The position numbers and the translations under genes were made by a program. Of a stretch of DNA of 64,000 bases, positions 35,162 to 45,798 are shown one piece after another. Position 1 is the stretch's first letter; each line of letters opens with the position of its first letter. This DNA comes from UBA6623 sp965226435 (GTDB lineage Bacteria; Acidobacteriota; Terriglobia; Bryobacterales; UBA6623). The notes below the pieces were generated by a model that was not told where the DNA came from, ran no database searches, and saw nothing but the letters and a program-made list of their open reading frames with translations. Location: contig CBDDCY010000012.1 of NCBI GenBank assembly GCA_965226435.1, positions 248,001 through 312,000 of the forward strand, given 5' to 3'.

Positions 35162-37727
35162 ATGAAATGGCGCCAGATCGGCCCTTATCTCCGGGAGCTT
35201 TGGCACCGGCCCGCTGGCCCGATGAACTGGAAAAACCGGATCCGGGTTTTCGCCGTCCTGGGCTGGCTCATCATCCAAGGTTTCGTGCTGTTGGGCTTGG
35301 CCGGTTGGCGGGTGTTCCAAGGTTTGATGCTGTTGGGCTGGACCGTGTTTCGCGTCGTACATTTCGTTGTACGGCTTCCGGCTCTGTTGCTCTTTTTTTT
35401 TGGCGGTGTGTGGTACGCCGTGTGGAGCTTTGTACGCCGTCCCTTCCCGTCGCTTGATGAGCACCCGATCCTTGCTTTGGTGCAATTCCACACCCCCGAT
35501 TTCTTCTCGTTCATGGTGCTGTGGTACTACCTTTCGCCCTTCGTTGCCGTCATGCTGTGCGGGCTTATTTCCGTCACCGTTTGGAAGGTTTGGCTAGAGG
35601 GGCGGCGGCGCGATTTCGCGCCCTTCGCCAAGCTCCCGCCGTGGCCGCTTGATCCCAAACAAAAGGCTCCGGCCATCGTCATCGGAGAGGTCCATCACCC
35701 GGTCGAGGCGCGGGAGATTTTCAGTCCCTCATGGCTCACCATCCCGGAGCGCGGACTGTATACCGGCGTGGCGATCTTCGGAGCCGTGGGATCGGGGGAA
35801 ACATCGGCTTGCATGAATCCGTTTGCCCGCCAGCTTCTCGGCTGGCAAGCGGGCAATCCGCACATGCGGGCGGCGGCGCTGATACTAGAAGTCAAAGGAG
35901 ATTTCTGTCACGACATCCGCCAAATCCTAGTCGAGGCGGGCCGTGGACAGGACTACATCGAGCTTGGCATGGACGCCCCCGCTCAATGGAACCCGCTATC
36001 GGCCTGGTGGCTCGATTCGTACTCGCTCGCTTACACCGTTTCGAGCTTGCTCAATCAGTTGTTCGGCAAGGGCAAGGAACCCTTTTGGCAGCAAGCCTAT
36101 ACCAATCTGGTCCGCTGGATCATCGAGCTTCACCGGGTCTTCCCGGACCGATGGGTGACGTTGCAACAGGTCTACCGCTGTGCCATCGACCCGGAGCTAT
36201 TCGCGGCCAAGATCGAGGCGGCGGAGAAGCTGAGTGACGACCTGAACACAGGGACCGTTTTCGTCAAAGAGGACGTGCTAGAAGCCCAATCGCAACACCT
36301 TTCCAAATGGAACTGGACGGTTGAGCCGGGAAGCCAAGACCAACAAGCCGCTTACACGCGCCCGCTGAAAGCAAAACTTGACGAGCTCAAAATCGAACAT
36401 GAAATCGCTTGGGAACATGGACCCGGAGAGGATACGAGAGAGCGCGTCGAGGCCATCAAGCGCTGGTTTGTCCACGACTGGCAAACCCTGGACAACAAGA
36501 TCAAGTCCTCGATTGTGGAGGGGGTTTCGGTGTTCCTTGCCATGTTCGATATGCCGGACGTGGCGAAGGTGTTTTGTCCCGCCGCGCCGCACATCACCGA
36601 CGATCCTCAAGCCATTATTCTGCAAGCCCAAATCAAGCGGCTCAAAGCCGAGAAGGACGCGGAGGCCGAGACAGCGGAGAAGGCAGAGCCAGCGGGCGCG
36701 GACGAGGCGGCAGCGGTTGCGGAGGCCGTGCAGAAGCGCCACGCCGGGGAGATCAGATACACATGGGGAGGACCACAGAAGCAGCCAGCCACCGAACCCG
36801 CAGCCGGTGAAGGCGGCGGACCCGCAGCCGGTGAAGGACCCGGAGCGGGTGAAGGCGGCAGAAGCGCCGTGGGTAGTGACGGAGCCGGAGCCGGTGAAGC
36901 CCGCGAAGCGCCAGTACGGAGCCGGACAACAAGACCCCGACCCCGACGAGAGCAACCAAACCCCTGCCGGAGATACAGCCCCGATCAAGCGCCACCTACC
37001 GTCACTCTTTGAATTGATCGAGCAGGGCAAGGTGCTGGCCTTGAACATGCCCGCTGGTATCAACCCGGCGCTTTCCCGCGCCGTGGGCGTGATGCTCAAG
37101 AACGCTTGGCTACAAGCGCTTCTCATGCGCCCGGCCAAGATGAAGGCGAATCCGGGCAGCTACTTCCGGCCCGCCGTCTTTATCTGTGACGAATATCAAG
37201 CCTTCGCTTCGGTGGGCGAGGACGACCCATCCGGCGATGAAAAATCCTTTGCTCTGACCCGCCAATGCCGCTGCATCCCGATTGTCGCCACGCAATCTAT
37301 TTCCTCGTTGCGGGCCGTGTTGGGAAGCTCGGAAGCGTGGCGTTCGCTGTTGCAGACGCTCCGCACTCGCATCTTCCTATCGCTGAGTGATGACGCATCC
37401 GCCAAGATTGCGTCGGAGTTGTGCGGCCAGGTTGCGAAGATCAAGGAATCCTACACCATCAGCGAGACCTCCAAGCGCTCGGAAGTCTCCCCGCTCTCAG
37501 GACGGGCCGGAGGCGGAGGCGGGAGCATGGGCGCGACCAAATCATTCCGGGAGCAGCGCGAGGCCGTGTTTCACCCGCGAGACTTCGCCTTGCTATCGAA
37601 CTGTCAAGCGATCTGTCTGCCCTATGACGGGGCGCAGTCGCTTGAGCCGCGCCGCGTCTACCTCAAGCCGCACTATCTACCAGCCGAACACTCCTATTGG
37701 AGAGCGAAGGAGGCGGGCCAAATATGA
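35162..37727 (+). pseudogene. VirD4/TraG coupling protein, copy 2, frameshifted, Walker A altered
   Basis: Same architecture as 646-3081. The nucleotide-binding loop reads GAVGSGETS where copy 1 has GAVGSGKTS, removing the essential Lys. The frame changes within the variable KAAEP-like linker (about 36745-36800), where both frames are open; the downstream frame continues to Walker B AVFICDE and the normal C-terminus at 37727. Both changes lie in or near short homopolymers (G5A3 versus G4A4), so error must be excluded. If real, this copy is inactive. Confidence 0.88.
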
Positions 37728-38683
37728 GCGCCGCAAGCGGACTGGAACATCTCAAACCGTTTCTACCGGGCTTGGAAAGCGCCCTTGAAGATTCCGAAGT
37801 GAGCGAGATCATGATTAACGGTCCCGGTAATGTGTGGGTCGAGCGGGCCGGGCGGCTGGCCGCACACGCCGCGCCGGACCTGGACGAAGCGGCGCTGGAA
37901 CGGGCCGCTATCCATATCGCCCGTCCTTTGGGCCTGGACCCGGCGACCTCTCCCATTGTCGATGCCCGGCTCGATGACGGATCGCGGGTTGCCATCTGCG
38001 TTCCGCCCGCCAGTCCTCAAGTCGCTATCACCGTGCGGCGCTTTGGTAAGCGGGCGTTCTCGGCGGATGACCTCGTGAAGCAAGGCGCACTCCCCAAAAA
38101 CGTGCGGGACGAAGCAGAGCGGGTGTTGCGGTCCCGGCGAAACATCCTGGTATCAGGCGGAACCGGATCGGGCAAGACCACGTTGCTCAATGCCCTCATT
38201 GAACTTCTCCCCGATGACGAGCGGATAGTTGCCATCGAGGACACGCTTGGAGCTTCGCATCGAGCGGTCGAATTGCGTCCGCTTCGAGGCTCGCGGTTTG
38301 CAGGAAGGAGCGGTCACGATCCGCGATTTAGTCCGCCACGCGCTACGTCACCGCCCGGATCACATCGTCGTGGGCGAGGTTCGCGGCGGAGAGGCGGCGG
38401 ACCTGCTGCAAGCCCTCAACACCGGCCACGGCGGATCACTGACGACCGTACACGCCAACAACGCCAGAGCGCCCTATCCCGAATCGCCAGTTGTGCCATG
38501 CAGGGCGGCGGAGAGCTACCGTGGGAAGTCACCTGTAGAGGCGTGGTGGACGGAATCGCCATGGTGATTCACATGACGCGCCACGAGGGGCGGCGATTCG
38601 CCGAAGAAGCAGTTTTCGTCAAAGGCTACGAAGCGAGGACCAACCAATGGGACATTCAAAGAATCAAGCTCGAAGGCGCTTGA
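37724..38683 (+). pseudogene. VirB11/TrbB ATPase, copy 2, two compensating indels
   Basis: Starts with ATGA overlap of virD4. Walker A GGTGSGKTT is intact. One extra base after VAIEDTL (about 38248) shifts the frame and two extra bases at about 38472 restore it, so about 75 residues, including the conserved region RHRPDHIVVGEVRGGEAADL, are out of frame. The C-terminus (VVDGIAMVIHMTRHEGRRFA) is normal. Function probably lost unless the indels are errors. Confidence 0.88.
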
Positions 38684-38709
38684 CCCTGCCCCTGCCACTC
38701 AGGGCCAAG

Positions 38710-39174
38710 ATGACCGGACTCGCCATCTTTATCTGCGGATTCATGGGCCTGATTACCAGCGCCCAGCTTGATCCGATTACCGCCCACGTCGAGCGAGTGA
38801 TTGACGGCGATACGATTCACGTTCGGGTTGAGGGGAAGCGCTACACCGTCCGGCTCATCGGCGTGGACACCCCGGAGACGAAGCACCCCACCAAACCCGT
38901 GCAGTATTTCGGACGGGAGGCAAGCGCCTTCACCAAGGCGGCGCTCGAAGGCAAGACGGTGCTGCTCCAAAAGGACCGCACCGGAGACACCGTAGACCGC
39001 TACGGGCGCTGGCTTCGCTACGTCCTGCTGGACGGAGACAACTTCAACGCCCGGCTCATCCGCGACGGCTACGCTCATGCTTACCGGCGCTTTCCCTTCT
39101 CGAAGCGGACGGAGTTTATTCAACTGGAAGAACAAGCGCGGCGGCGAGGAATCGGCTTATGGAACCGCCGCTAG
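38710..39174 (+). CDS. Thermonuclease (SNase-like) protein with signal sequence
   Basis: A staphylococcal-nuclease fold: VERVIDGDTIHVRVEGKRYT, VRLIGVDTPETKHP, GKTVLLQKDRTGDTVDRYGR and LIRDGYAHAYRRFP, with the catalytic Arg/Glu set apparent (VRLIGVDTPE, DRYGRWLRY). ATG 38710 begins a hydrophobic leader (LAIFICGFMGLITSAQ). A TTG overlapping the virB11 stop is an alternative start. Similar nucleases are frequent on conjugative plasmids; role in transfer unknown. Confidence 0.88.
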   Translation: MTGLAIFICGFMGLITSAQLDPITAHVERVIDGDTIHVRVEGKRYTVRLIGVDTPETKHPTKPVQYFGREASAFTKAALEGKTVLLQKDRTGDTVDRYGRWLRYVLLDGDNFNARLIRDGYAHAYRRFPFSKRTEFIQLEEQARRRGIGLWNRR

Positions 39175-39444
39175 GATCGCAGCCCGCTAGGACTCGTCCA
39201 ACCGCTACGGCCAGGCGGTCGATGCTCACAAGCGGGCCGAGGCAGTCCGCAAGCCCGTCCGGGCAGAATCCCAAATCGCCCCGCTCCATTGATCCTGAAT
39301 CGCCAGGGGAGCCGCGAGAAGGTGACAACCTTCGGACTGCGCCAAATCCTTCTCAGCGCTGAATGTGATTGCGATACTACTAGGTTGCGCCATGTTCCCG
39401 CGCTTCCCGTCGCCGGGTCCGGTTTGGGCCGACGCAAAGCCAGC
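39175..39444. other. No gene recognised
   Basis: Several short frames exist; none has convincing similarity or a good ribosome-binding site. Confidence 0.4.
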
Positions 39445-39616
39445 GCCAGAACGCTTTGCTCGCCTTCGGCGTCTGTCACTCGCGTTGCTTTTGTCGGCCC
39501 TGCCCGTCACCGGCGCGGGCGGCGCTTCCTTCCGCGTCAGGGTTTGGGCGTTTTCCGCCATGCGTGGGTGAGCGAAAAACGCTCACAAACCCTTTGACTC
39601 TCAGGAGAAAAACATT
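39445..39616 (+). promoter_or_regulatory. 5' leader A: conserved 70-base sequence and hairpin
   Basis: A sequence beginning GCGCCAGAACGCTTTGCTCG and ending near CTGCCCGTC (about 39448-39516) is about 80 percent identical, by eye, to leader B at 40017-40085. It is followed by a small stem (TGAGCGAAAAACGCTCA, about 39569-39585) and a Shine-Dalgarno (CAGGAG). Both leaders precede small genes. Confidence 0.5.
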
Positions 39617-39878
39617 ATGGCTAACCAGAAACCAGTTGACAGAAGTCCGAATCGGTCGCGTCAAGGCTACGATTTGGCGCAATGGAACCGACGAACAGCC
39701 GAGGCACAACGTCACCTTCTCGCGGCTCTACAAAGAGGGCGATCAATGGAAGAGTACGCAGAGCTTCGGGCGCAACGATTTGTTGGTGCTTGCAAAAGTG
39801 GCCGATCTAGCGCACACGCGCATCTTCCAGCTTCCGGCAGAAGCAGAACTCCCGGAGGTTCAGGTAGACGAGTCCTAG
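39617..39878 (+). pseudogene. Small conserved protein, apparent 1-base frameshift near start
   Basis: The well-placed ATG (39617, after CAGGAG) gives MANQKPVD, but the recognisable protein (EVRIGRVKATIWRNGTDEQP, FSRLYKEGDQWKSTQSFGRN, VLAKVADLAHTRIFQL) is in the next frame and ends at 39876-39878. One extra A at about 39642 would explain it. A TTG just before LTEVRIGRV is an alternative start. The family is a widespread small protein of unknown role. Confidence 0.65.
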
Positions 39879-40178
39879 CGGGCAACCGCGCCAGGGCGCG
39901 GCGGAGCCGTTCGCTTCGCCGCGCTTGTTCTTTTTCTTCCCGCTTCGATTGAGTGTTTGCTTGTGGTGCCTTTCCGCTCACAGCGGCCCGCCGTTGGCGG
40001 CGTCCCAGGGCAACTCTCGCGCCAGAACGCTTCGCTCGCTTTCAGCGTCTGTCACTCGCGTTGTCTTATCTGGTCCTTGCCCGTCGCCCCGCGCTCGCTC
40101 TAGTCTCCTTCTCTGGTTTGTGGTTCTCCCTCTTCCCTTGGTGAAGGGAAAACACAGCAAACCATCGAAGGAGACACC
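39879..40178 (+). promoter_or_regulatory. 5' leader B of the following gene
   Basis: Includes the second copy of the 70-base leader (about 40017-40085), then a stem TTCCCTTGGTGAAGGGAA (40132-40149) and a Shine-Dalgarno (GAAGGAG) before ATG 40179. No gene is seen. Confidence 0.45.
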
Positions 40179-40664
40179 ATGAACCAAACCCAACGACTCA
40201 TCGACAGCATCAGGGACGCCCCGCACGACGCCGTTATCGTCGCTGGCATGTTCGCTATCCCGGCTCTCATCGCGCTCTGGATCGTCAACCGTATGCGCCA
40301 CCCGGAGCGCGGCTTACTACACGCGCTTGTTATCGCCAGCGTGGGATTCGTTCTTGTGCCGTGCGTATCTAGCGCCGTCCTCATCCTCTGGGTCCGCACC
40401 GGCGGAGATTCCATCCAGGCTGCCTTCGTAAGCATGTTTGTCTTCGTGTTTGGCTTTTGGGGCTTTCGCCGCTGGTTGCGGAGCGCCCCACGAGCCGCGA
40501 AGCCAACGAAGGCTCTTGTAGCCCCGGCGGTTCACGCTGCCCCTCGATCCGGTCTAGCGGGTGAAGTAGCCGAGCTTCGCGCCGAAGTTGCCCGTCTACG
40601 GGCGGAGCGCCAAGATCGCGGCGGCGAAGATGTTGCGAAAATGTCTCGCCGCCTGATTCACTAG
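40179..40664 (+). CDS. Membrane protein with C-terminal coiled coil, 161 aa
   Basis: Three hydrophobic segments (VIVAGMFAIPALIALWIV, LVIASVGFVLVPCVSSAVLI, AFVSMFVFVFGFWGF) are followed by an Ala/Pro linker and a short coiled coil (AGEVAELRAEVARLRAERQ). No family recognised. Downstream of the thermonuclease and leader B, in the T4SS copy 2 orientation. Confidence 0.75.
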   Translation: MNQTQRLIDSIRDAPHDAVIVAGMFAIPALIALWIVNRMRHPERGLLHALVIASVGFVLVPCVSSAVLILWVRTGGDSIQAAFVSMFVFVFGFWGFRRWLRSAPRAAKPTKALVAPAVHAAPRSGLAGEVAELRAEVARLRAERQDRGGEDVAKMSRRLIH

Positions 40665-40901
40665 CGCCAAAAGCCCGTTTGTCCAATCCCTTCTACAGCC
40701 GCCCCCCTTTCCCCTCGCCCTGGATGATTCCAGATCGGTCCTCGCCGTCAAGGGTTCGCTTCGCCGCTTCGCGCCCTGGACCGCTGCGGGCCGATCTGGG
40801 GAGACGCGCTGTTCACGAGGGAAAAAGGGGGGTTTCGGGTCGTGTGGACGGGCCGAAAGGTTCCCTTCCGGCCCGAAGCCGGTTGTCGTTTCCTGGAGCT
40901 T
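40665..40901. other. Intergenic; contains 26-bp backbone repeat
   Basis: Bases 40730-40755 are the exact inverse of 47605-47630 (ACCCTTGACGGCGAGGACCG...), and weaker similarity continues through a GGCGAGGGGAAAGGGG tract. A stem built on GGGCCGAAAGG/CCTTCCGGCCC is at about 40851-40875. No gene. Confidence 0.5.
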
Positions 40902-41195
40902 CTAGGGGTCGCTCTCGTCCAATTGTTGCGAGGCATATAAGCGCTCGTCGTCCGCAATGATGTCTCGCGCCAGCTTGGTGAGGTGTTCCTGCCCATGGCG
41001 CGTAAACCCTATATTCCCGATGACCCATCTACCCTGTTTGACTTCGAGTTGGGTGACGAGCACCGTCTCAGAGATCCAGCGGGCCACAGGGTCAGGTCCA
41101 GGCTCAGCGAAGAGATCGCCACGAATCGCCAGGGGAAGGCCGCCCGCAATCTCAATCGCTCTTCGGCAATCCCAGATGGATATCTTTGATTTCAT
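40902..41195 (-). CDS. Hypothetical protein, 97 aa
   Basis: ATG 41195 follows AGGAAAGAGCAAG. The sequence MKSKISIWDCRRAIEIAGGL through RHGQEHLTKLARDIIADDER is plausible coding but not recognised. Its last codons (LDESDP) coincide with the GGGGTCGCTCTCGTCC motif at 40905-40920. Confidence 0.6.
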   Translation of the reverse strand: MKSKISIWDCRRAIEIAGGLPLAIRGDLFAEPGPDPVARWISETVLVTQLEVKQGRWVIGNIGFTRHGQEHLTKLARDIIADDERLYASQQLDESDP

Positions 41196-41292
41196 CTTGC
41201 TCTTTCCTATGGCAGAAGCCTCGGAGCTATTCCACGAGATAGATTCTACGGCAGGCCGGGGGTTTGGTACTACTTCCCTGTAGAGGGTACCG

Positions 41293-41371
41293 CTGGAGAC
41301 CGCCGATGCGGGTGACGTGCTGGTCGCAGCCGAGGTCTCTCGTTTAGCGCGATCCACTCTTCAAGTGCTTG
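41293..41371 (+). pseudogene. Serine recombinase fragment
   Basis: LETADAGDVLVAAEVSRLAR then STLQVLE is the conserved GD-L-x-SRLAR region of resolvases. Only about 26 residues remain before the join to an IS1380 fragment. Confidence 0.7.
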
Positions 41372-41617
41372 AGGCAGGAATTCCAGCTCAGCGTGCTGGC
41401 CTACAACCTGGGCAACTTGTGGCGACGGCTCGGACTGCCGAACAGGATCAAGAGTTGGTCGCTGACGAGCTTGCAACACAGGTTGATGAAGACCGGCGGT
41501 CGGCTGGTCAAGCACGCGCGGTATTACTGGCTGCTGCTGGCCGAGGGGTATCTGAACCGGCGGCTGTTCGGCGACATGCTGCGACGGATCTGGGCGCTGC
41601 CTGTGCCGGGTGGGTAG
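41369..41617 (+). pseudogene. IS1380-family transposase C-terminal fragment
   Basis: FQLSVLAYNLGNLWRRLGLP, SLTSLQHRLMKTGGRLVKHA and YYWLLLAEGYLNRRLFGDML are typical of the C-terminus of IS1380 transposases. The rest of the IS is absent. Confidence 0.88.
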
Positions 41618-41756
41618 CGTTGCCCGGGTGAGGATCAACAATTTTGGCTCCAAAAAGGTTTCGCAGGGAGCATTGTCGGCCGGAGCACCGTTCAGCCCGC
41701 TCAAGCAACGTCTGTGAGCAGACGGACGAGCCCTGGCGCCTACCGGCGGAGGTGAT
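41618..41756. other. IS1380 tail and receptor upstream region
   Basis: Non-coding; probably the remaining 3' end of the IS1380 element. No clear promoter for the receptor gene was identified. Confidence 0.35.
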
Positions 41757-44700
41757 GTGCAGGGTTCAGCGCGAAAAGACGTGGTATTCGGGGCAGCGCG
41801 GGTGTATACTGTCGCCGTGTTAGGGACAAAATGGAAATCCTGGTTTAACATCGTATCGCTCGCGATGATTGGCAGCCTTGCCTTGTGCGCGCAGACAAAC
41901 ACGGGTAGCATCCGGGTTTTAGTCTACGACGAGACCATGGCCGTGATCCAAGACGTGACCGTCACCGCTCTTGACGAGAGCCGTGGCGTAACACGGGAAG
42001 CGGTGACGTCCGATATCGGCGAGTTCGTCTTCAGCCATCTCGCGCCGGGAATGTACACGCTGAGCTTCGAGGCATTGAATTTCGCTCCCCTCACGGTGGA
42101 GGGATTCGAAGTGCGCGTCGGCGAGATATCGACGTTTTCGCCCCAGCTCGCGGTAGCTGCAACCGAGGACCGCGTGGTCGTGTCGGCGGAATCCGCGCGG
42201 CCGGCCATCGAACCCGAACGAGTCCAGCAGTCCGATCACATCGACTCGGTTCGTATCCAGAACCTCCCGATCAACCGTCGCGACTATCTGGGCTTGGCGC
42301 TGTTAACCCCAGGCGTCGTGAATACCAATCACATCGCCAACGCGATTGATCGTCGCATCGCCCCCACGCCCTCCTCCGGGCTCGGCATCGGTGGGGGCAA
42401 CGGGCGCGGCAACACGTTCATGATTGACGGGCTGGACAACCTTTACAACTCCGGAAGCGTTCGATCCTCCATCAGCCAGAATGCCGTCCATGAGTTCCAG
42501 GTCAATAGGAACTCGTTCTCCACGGAACAGGGCGGGGCACCGGGCGGCACGATCAACATCGTCACGAAGGGCGGCACGAACGATGTGCATGGAACCCTTT
42601 TCGGCGTTCTTCGAAACCGCCGCTTCCAAGCTCGCAATTACTTTGACCCCGGCAAAGCGGCATATACGAGGGCGCAGTCCGGCCTATCCACGGGAGGTCC
42701 GATCAAACGGAACAAGACGTTCTTCTACGCCGCTTACGAACGCCTGGACCGCCACGAGTCGCAGCTCGTTCCGCTGCTGGCCGACAGATCGTTCCTCACG
42801 TCGCTGACCGAGTCACAGCAGTCTCTGGTCGACGCGCTCCGCTTCGCGCCGCCGACACTTACCCCACTGGTCAACCAACTCGCTTATACGCTTGTGCCGG
42901 CTAACAATCCGGCCGTGGTGTCCCTGTTCGAGGAGAACAGCGGTGTCTTCCCCTTCGGGGAACTGCGCCAGCAGTTCATTACGCGTGTCGACCACACACT
43001 GAGGGACGGTCACAATCTGTTCTTCCGAGGAAACTGGACTGGGCAGGAGAGCGACAACACAAATTTCGGGGCGCTCACCGCTCGCAGCAGAGGACGCAAC
43101 TCGAACGTCAATGACTTCGCGGTCGCGTTCGGCGATACCTGGGTGATCAACCCCCGCTGGGTCAGCGAGACGCGTGTGGGCCTTGGGTATCACGACTTCG
43201 GCGTGTATCCGACCGACGAGTTTGGCCCTGCGATCTCCATCGGCGCGATCACCTTTGGTAGGGACTTCATTCTCCCGACGCGAGTCGTCGAGCGCGTCTT
43301 TCAGGTGCGCCAGAACTTCATGCGCGTGTCAGGCCTCCAGACGCTCAAGTTTGGTGCCGACATCAATCCCATCCGCGATGACGTGCGAGCCGAGACATTC
43401 TTTAGTGGACGATTTATTTTTGGAGAGGCGATTCCGCTCGGAAATCTTATCGACAACGTGGCGGGCCCTGGAACGTCGCGGCTGCTCAAGGGTCTGCTGG
43501 CCGGTGCCGGCGCGGCGCACCTGGCGGGAGCCGTCGATGCGCCCATTTCGGCATTACAGGCGTTCGCCCTCGGCTTGCCAACCGTCTACCAGCAGGGCTT
43601 CGGCAATCCCGATTGGGTGGGCTGGGCCAACCGGATGAACTTCTTCGTCGAGGATTCGATCCGAGTCTCGTCGAGTTTCCTGCTGACGCTCGGACTGCGG
43701 CACGAGCTTGAACTGAAGACGAGGTTCCCGCGCGATTACAACAACATCGCGCCGAGGGCAGGATTCGCTTGGAGTCCGAACTCGAAGACAGTGGTTCGTG
43801 GCGGTTTCGGAATCTACTATGCGCGCATTGACGGGCAAGTCGGATACGTCAATGATCTGCTCGGCGAGCAGCAACAAATCAACCAAGTGTTCATCCCGTT
43901 GACGGGCGTGCCCGGCATTAACAGCCCGTTGACGGGCGGCCCGGTGACTTCCGCGGAGATCTACCAGACACTCCAAGCCCGAGGAGTCCTTGGGAAGCGG
44001 GCAATCCTACCGGAAGACTTGGCGCCTCACGGTATCGTGCCGGGCCCGGGATACCCGCTACGCGTCGGTTTCCGAGTCGTGGATGACACCGTAAACCCGT
44101 ACTCCCAGCAAGGCAGTTTCGAAATCCAGCGCGAAGTGGCGGGCTACGCCTTGTCAGCGGCCTACAACTACAACCGCGGCGTTCACCTCATCCGGCCGCT
44201 GGACTTGAACATCTACGAAGCAGGTGCCGACCCAACTACCGGCAGGCCGGTGCCGGGCTTCCGCAACCCCCTGATCTTGCAGGACAACGCGTATGGCAGC
44301 TGGGGAAGATCGTACTACCACGCGATGATCGTGCAGTTGAAGAAGCGGTTCTCGGACGGGTTTACGATCTCTGCGCATCACACGTGGAGCAAGGCCATTG
44401 ACGAGGCCACGGACTACAACTCGTCTTACGAGCCCCACATCCCGTGGGACGCTCGGAACGAACTCGCCCTCTCCCACTATCACCGCGGGCACCGTTTCGT
44501 CGCACATGCAGTGGCTCAGTCCCCGTGGAAAGCAGCTAAGGGACAAGGCTTCGGACACAACCTACTGGCGGATTTCACACTGTCCGGAATCGTGGTGGCG
44601 AACTCGTTCGCGCCATTCAACCTGAACACCGGCTTCGATTCGCTCGGCGACCGCCATACCGACACCCACCGCCCGTGGGGCCTCGGTCGCAACGCCGGGA

Positions 44701-44986
44701 TAGGCCCGGCTTTCTTTGGTGTCGACATGAGGCTCACGCGCTTGTTCTCGCTGTCGGAAGCAGTGAACCTGCAGGTCAGCGGCGAAGCGTTCAACCTGCT
44801 GAATCTTTCCCTCTTTGGTGTCCGCACCAATTTCAGGACAGGGTGAACGGCGTTGTTGGGAACACGTCCATCGAAGACCTTCCGGCAAAGCTCGTCGGGC
44901 AGCGCGGTTCGGTCACGGAACCGCTCTCATTCGCCTCGGCGTTCGATCCTCGGCAGTTCCAATTCACGTTGCGGTTGACGTTTTAG
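41757..44986 (+). pseudogene. TonB-dependent receptor (Oar-like), frameshifted near its C-terminus
   Basis: Outer-membrane transporter. The first part holds a signal sequence (NIVSLAMIGSLALCAQ), a carboxypeptidase-regulatory-like domain (TGSIRVLVYDETMAVIQDVT...YTLSFEALNF) and a plug domain (GGNGRGNTFMIDGLDN, EQGGAPGGTINIVTKGGTND). A long beta barrel follows. The frame ends at 44846 after LSLFGVRTNF; one missing T would restore QDRVNGVVGN and the proper aromatic end TLRLTF at 44986. Start is ATG 41757 or in-frame GTG at 41802 or 41817. The break is in a T run, so it may be a sequencing error. This architecture is typical of Acidobacteriota. Confidence 0.88.
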
Positions 44987-45049
44987 AAACGGCGGATTGG
45001 CCACTCCGGAGAGTGCCCTGGACGCCCTCGACACCCCGAGTAGGCGGCG

Positions 45050-45491
45050 TTGGTGCATGAATCGGAACTGGCCCGCAACGGACCCGACTCACAGGTCCAT
45101 CACCTACCAAGAGCGTACGACGATGGCCTACCGAGCTCGGCCATCCGGTTGAGGATGTGACACCCGATCGCGGCTTCTCTGCGTTGCGCCTTGCTGTGCC
45201 TCGCCTTCAGGTCGCCTCCGAACACGGACTTGTATCGGAAGAAGCTGTTCTCAACGCGCGCCTGCTGTCGGTAGCCCGACTCCTTCTGCCACTCCCGTCG
45301 CCCGACCTTGCGAATCCTCTCAAGAGACGCTTCACGCTGCGCCCAGGGGCCGTCGGTGGGCCCCGCCGACAGCGTAGAGCGATGAGAGGGGATCACAATC
45401 ACGACGTTCTCTGTACCGGCCCGCGCTGGCCCGATCGTAGACCGATCTGTGGTCGTAGGCCCCGTCCGCCGTGAAACGCCGGATGGGAACT
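45050..45491 (-). pseudogene. IS5-family fragment, one end retained
   Basis: The end TTGGTGCATGAATCGG at 45050-45065 and about 400 bp of the transposase 3' half (SAGPTDGPWAQREASLERIR, FFRYKSVFGG) match the complete copy at 47781-48885 with a number of differences. Homology stops at about 45491. Confidence 0.88.
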
Positions 45492-45544
45492 TGGAGCGGG
45501 GCGCTCACGCAAAGGGAGATGGCCCCGCCATCCTCCACGCTCCC

Positions 45545-45766
45545 GTGACCCCACGCGAGGTTCGGGAACGTGCAAGCCTCACTCAGGCGCAGATGGCGCC
45601 GTTGATGGGCATGAGTCTTTCCGGCTACCGGAAATGGGAGCAAGGGACGCGCCGGGTCAGTGGCCCGGCCGCGACTCTTCTGCAAGTGATCGAAAAGGAA
45701 CCGGAGGCCGTCAAGCGAGCATTGCTGTCATCGGTGACATCTTCACTGGTTGGGACGGACCGCTGA
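45545..45766 (+). pseudogene. XRE-type helix-turn-helix protein, possibly 5' truncated
   Basis: TPREVRERASLTQAQMAPLM then GMSLSGYRKWEQGTRRVSGP is a helix-turn-helix antitoxin of the HigA/NadS type. A GTG at 45545 could start a short protein, but homologues are usually longer upstream and the IS5 fragment lies there. No toxin gene is adjacent. Confidence 0.65.
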
Positions 45767-45767
45767 A

Positions 45768-45798
45768 AGGGTAGCGCCCAGAATCGTGCGAATTTATA
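45768..45798 (+). repeat. Tn3-type inverted-repeat remnant (31 of 38 bases)
   Basis: Identical to the first 31 bases of the 38-bp repeats of the mini-element at 63625-63980 (AGGGTAGCGCCCAGAATCGT...). The last seven bases are replaced exactly at the start of the 20-bp repeat at 45799. Confidence 0.8.

Noticed and set aside
32659..39174. Second T4SS set as an assembly duplicate of the first
   Set aside because: The protein and base sequences differ at many positions throughout, including compensated changes in the operator-like dyad.
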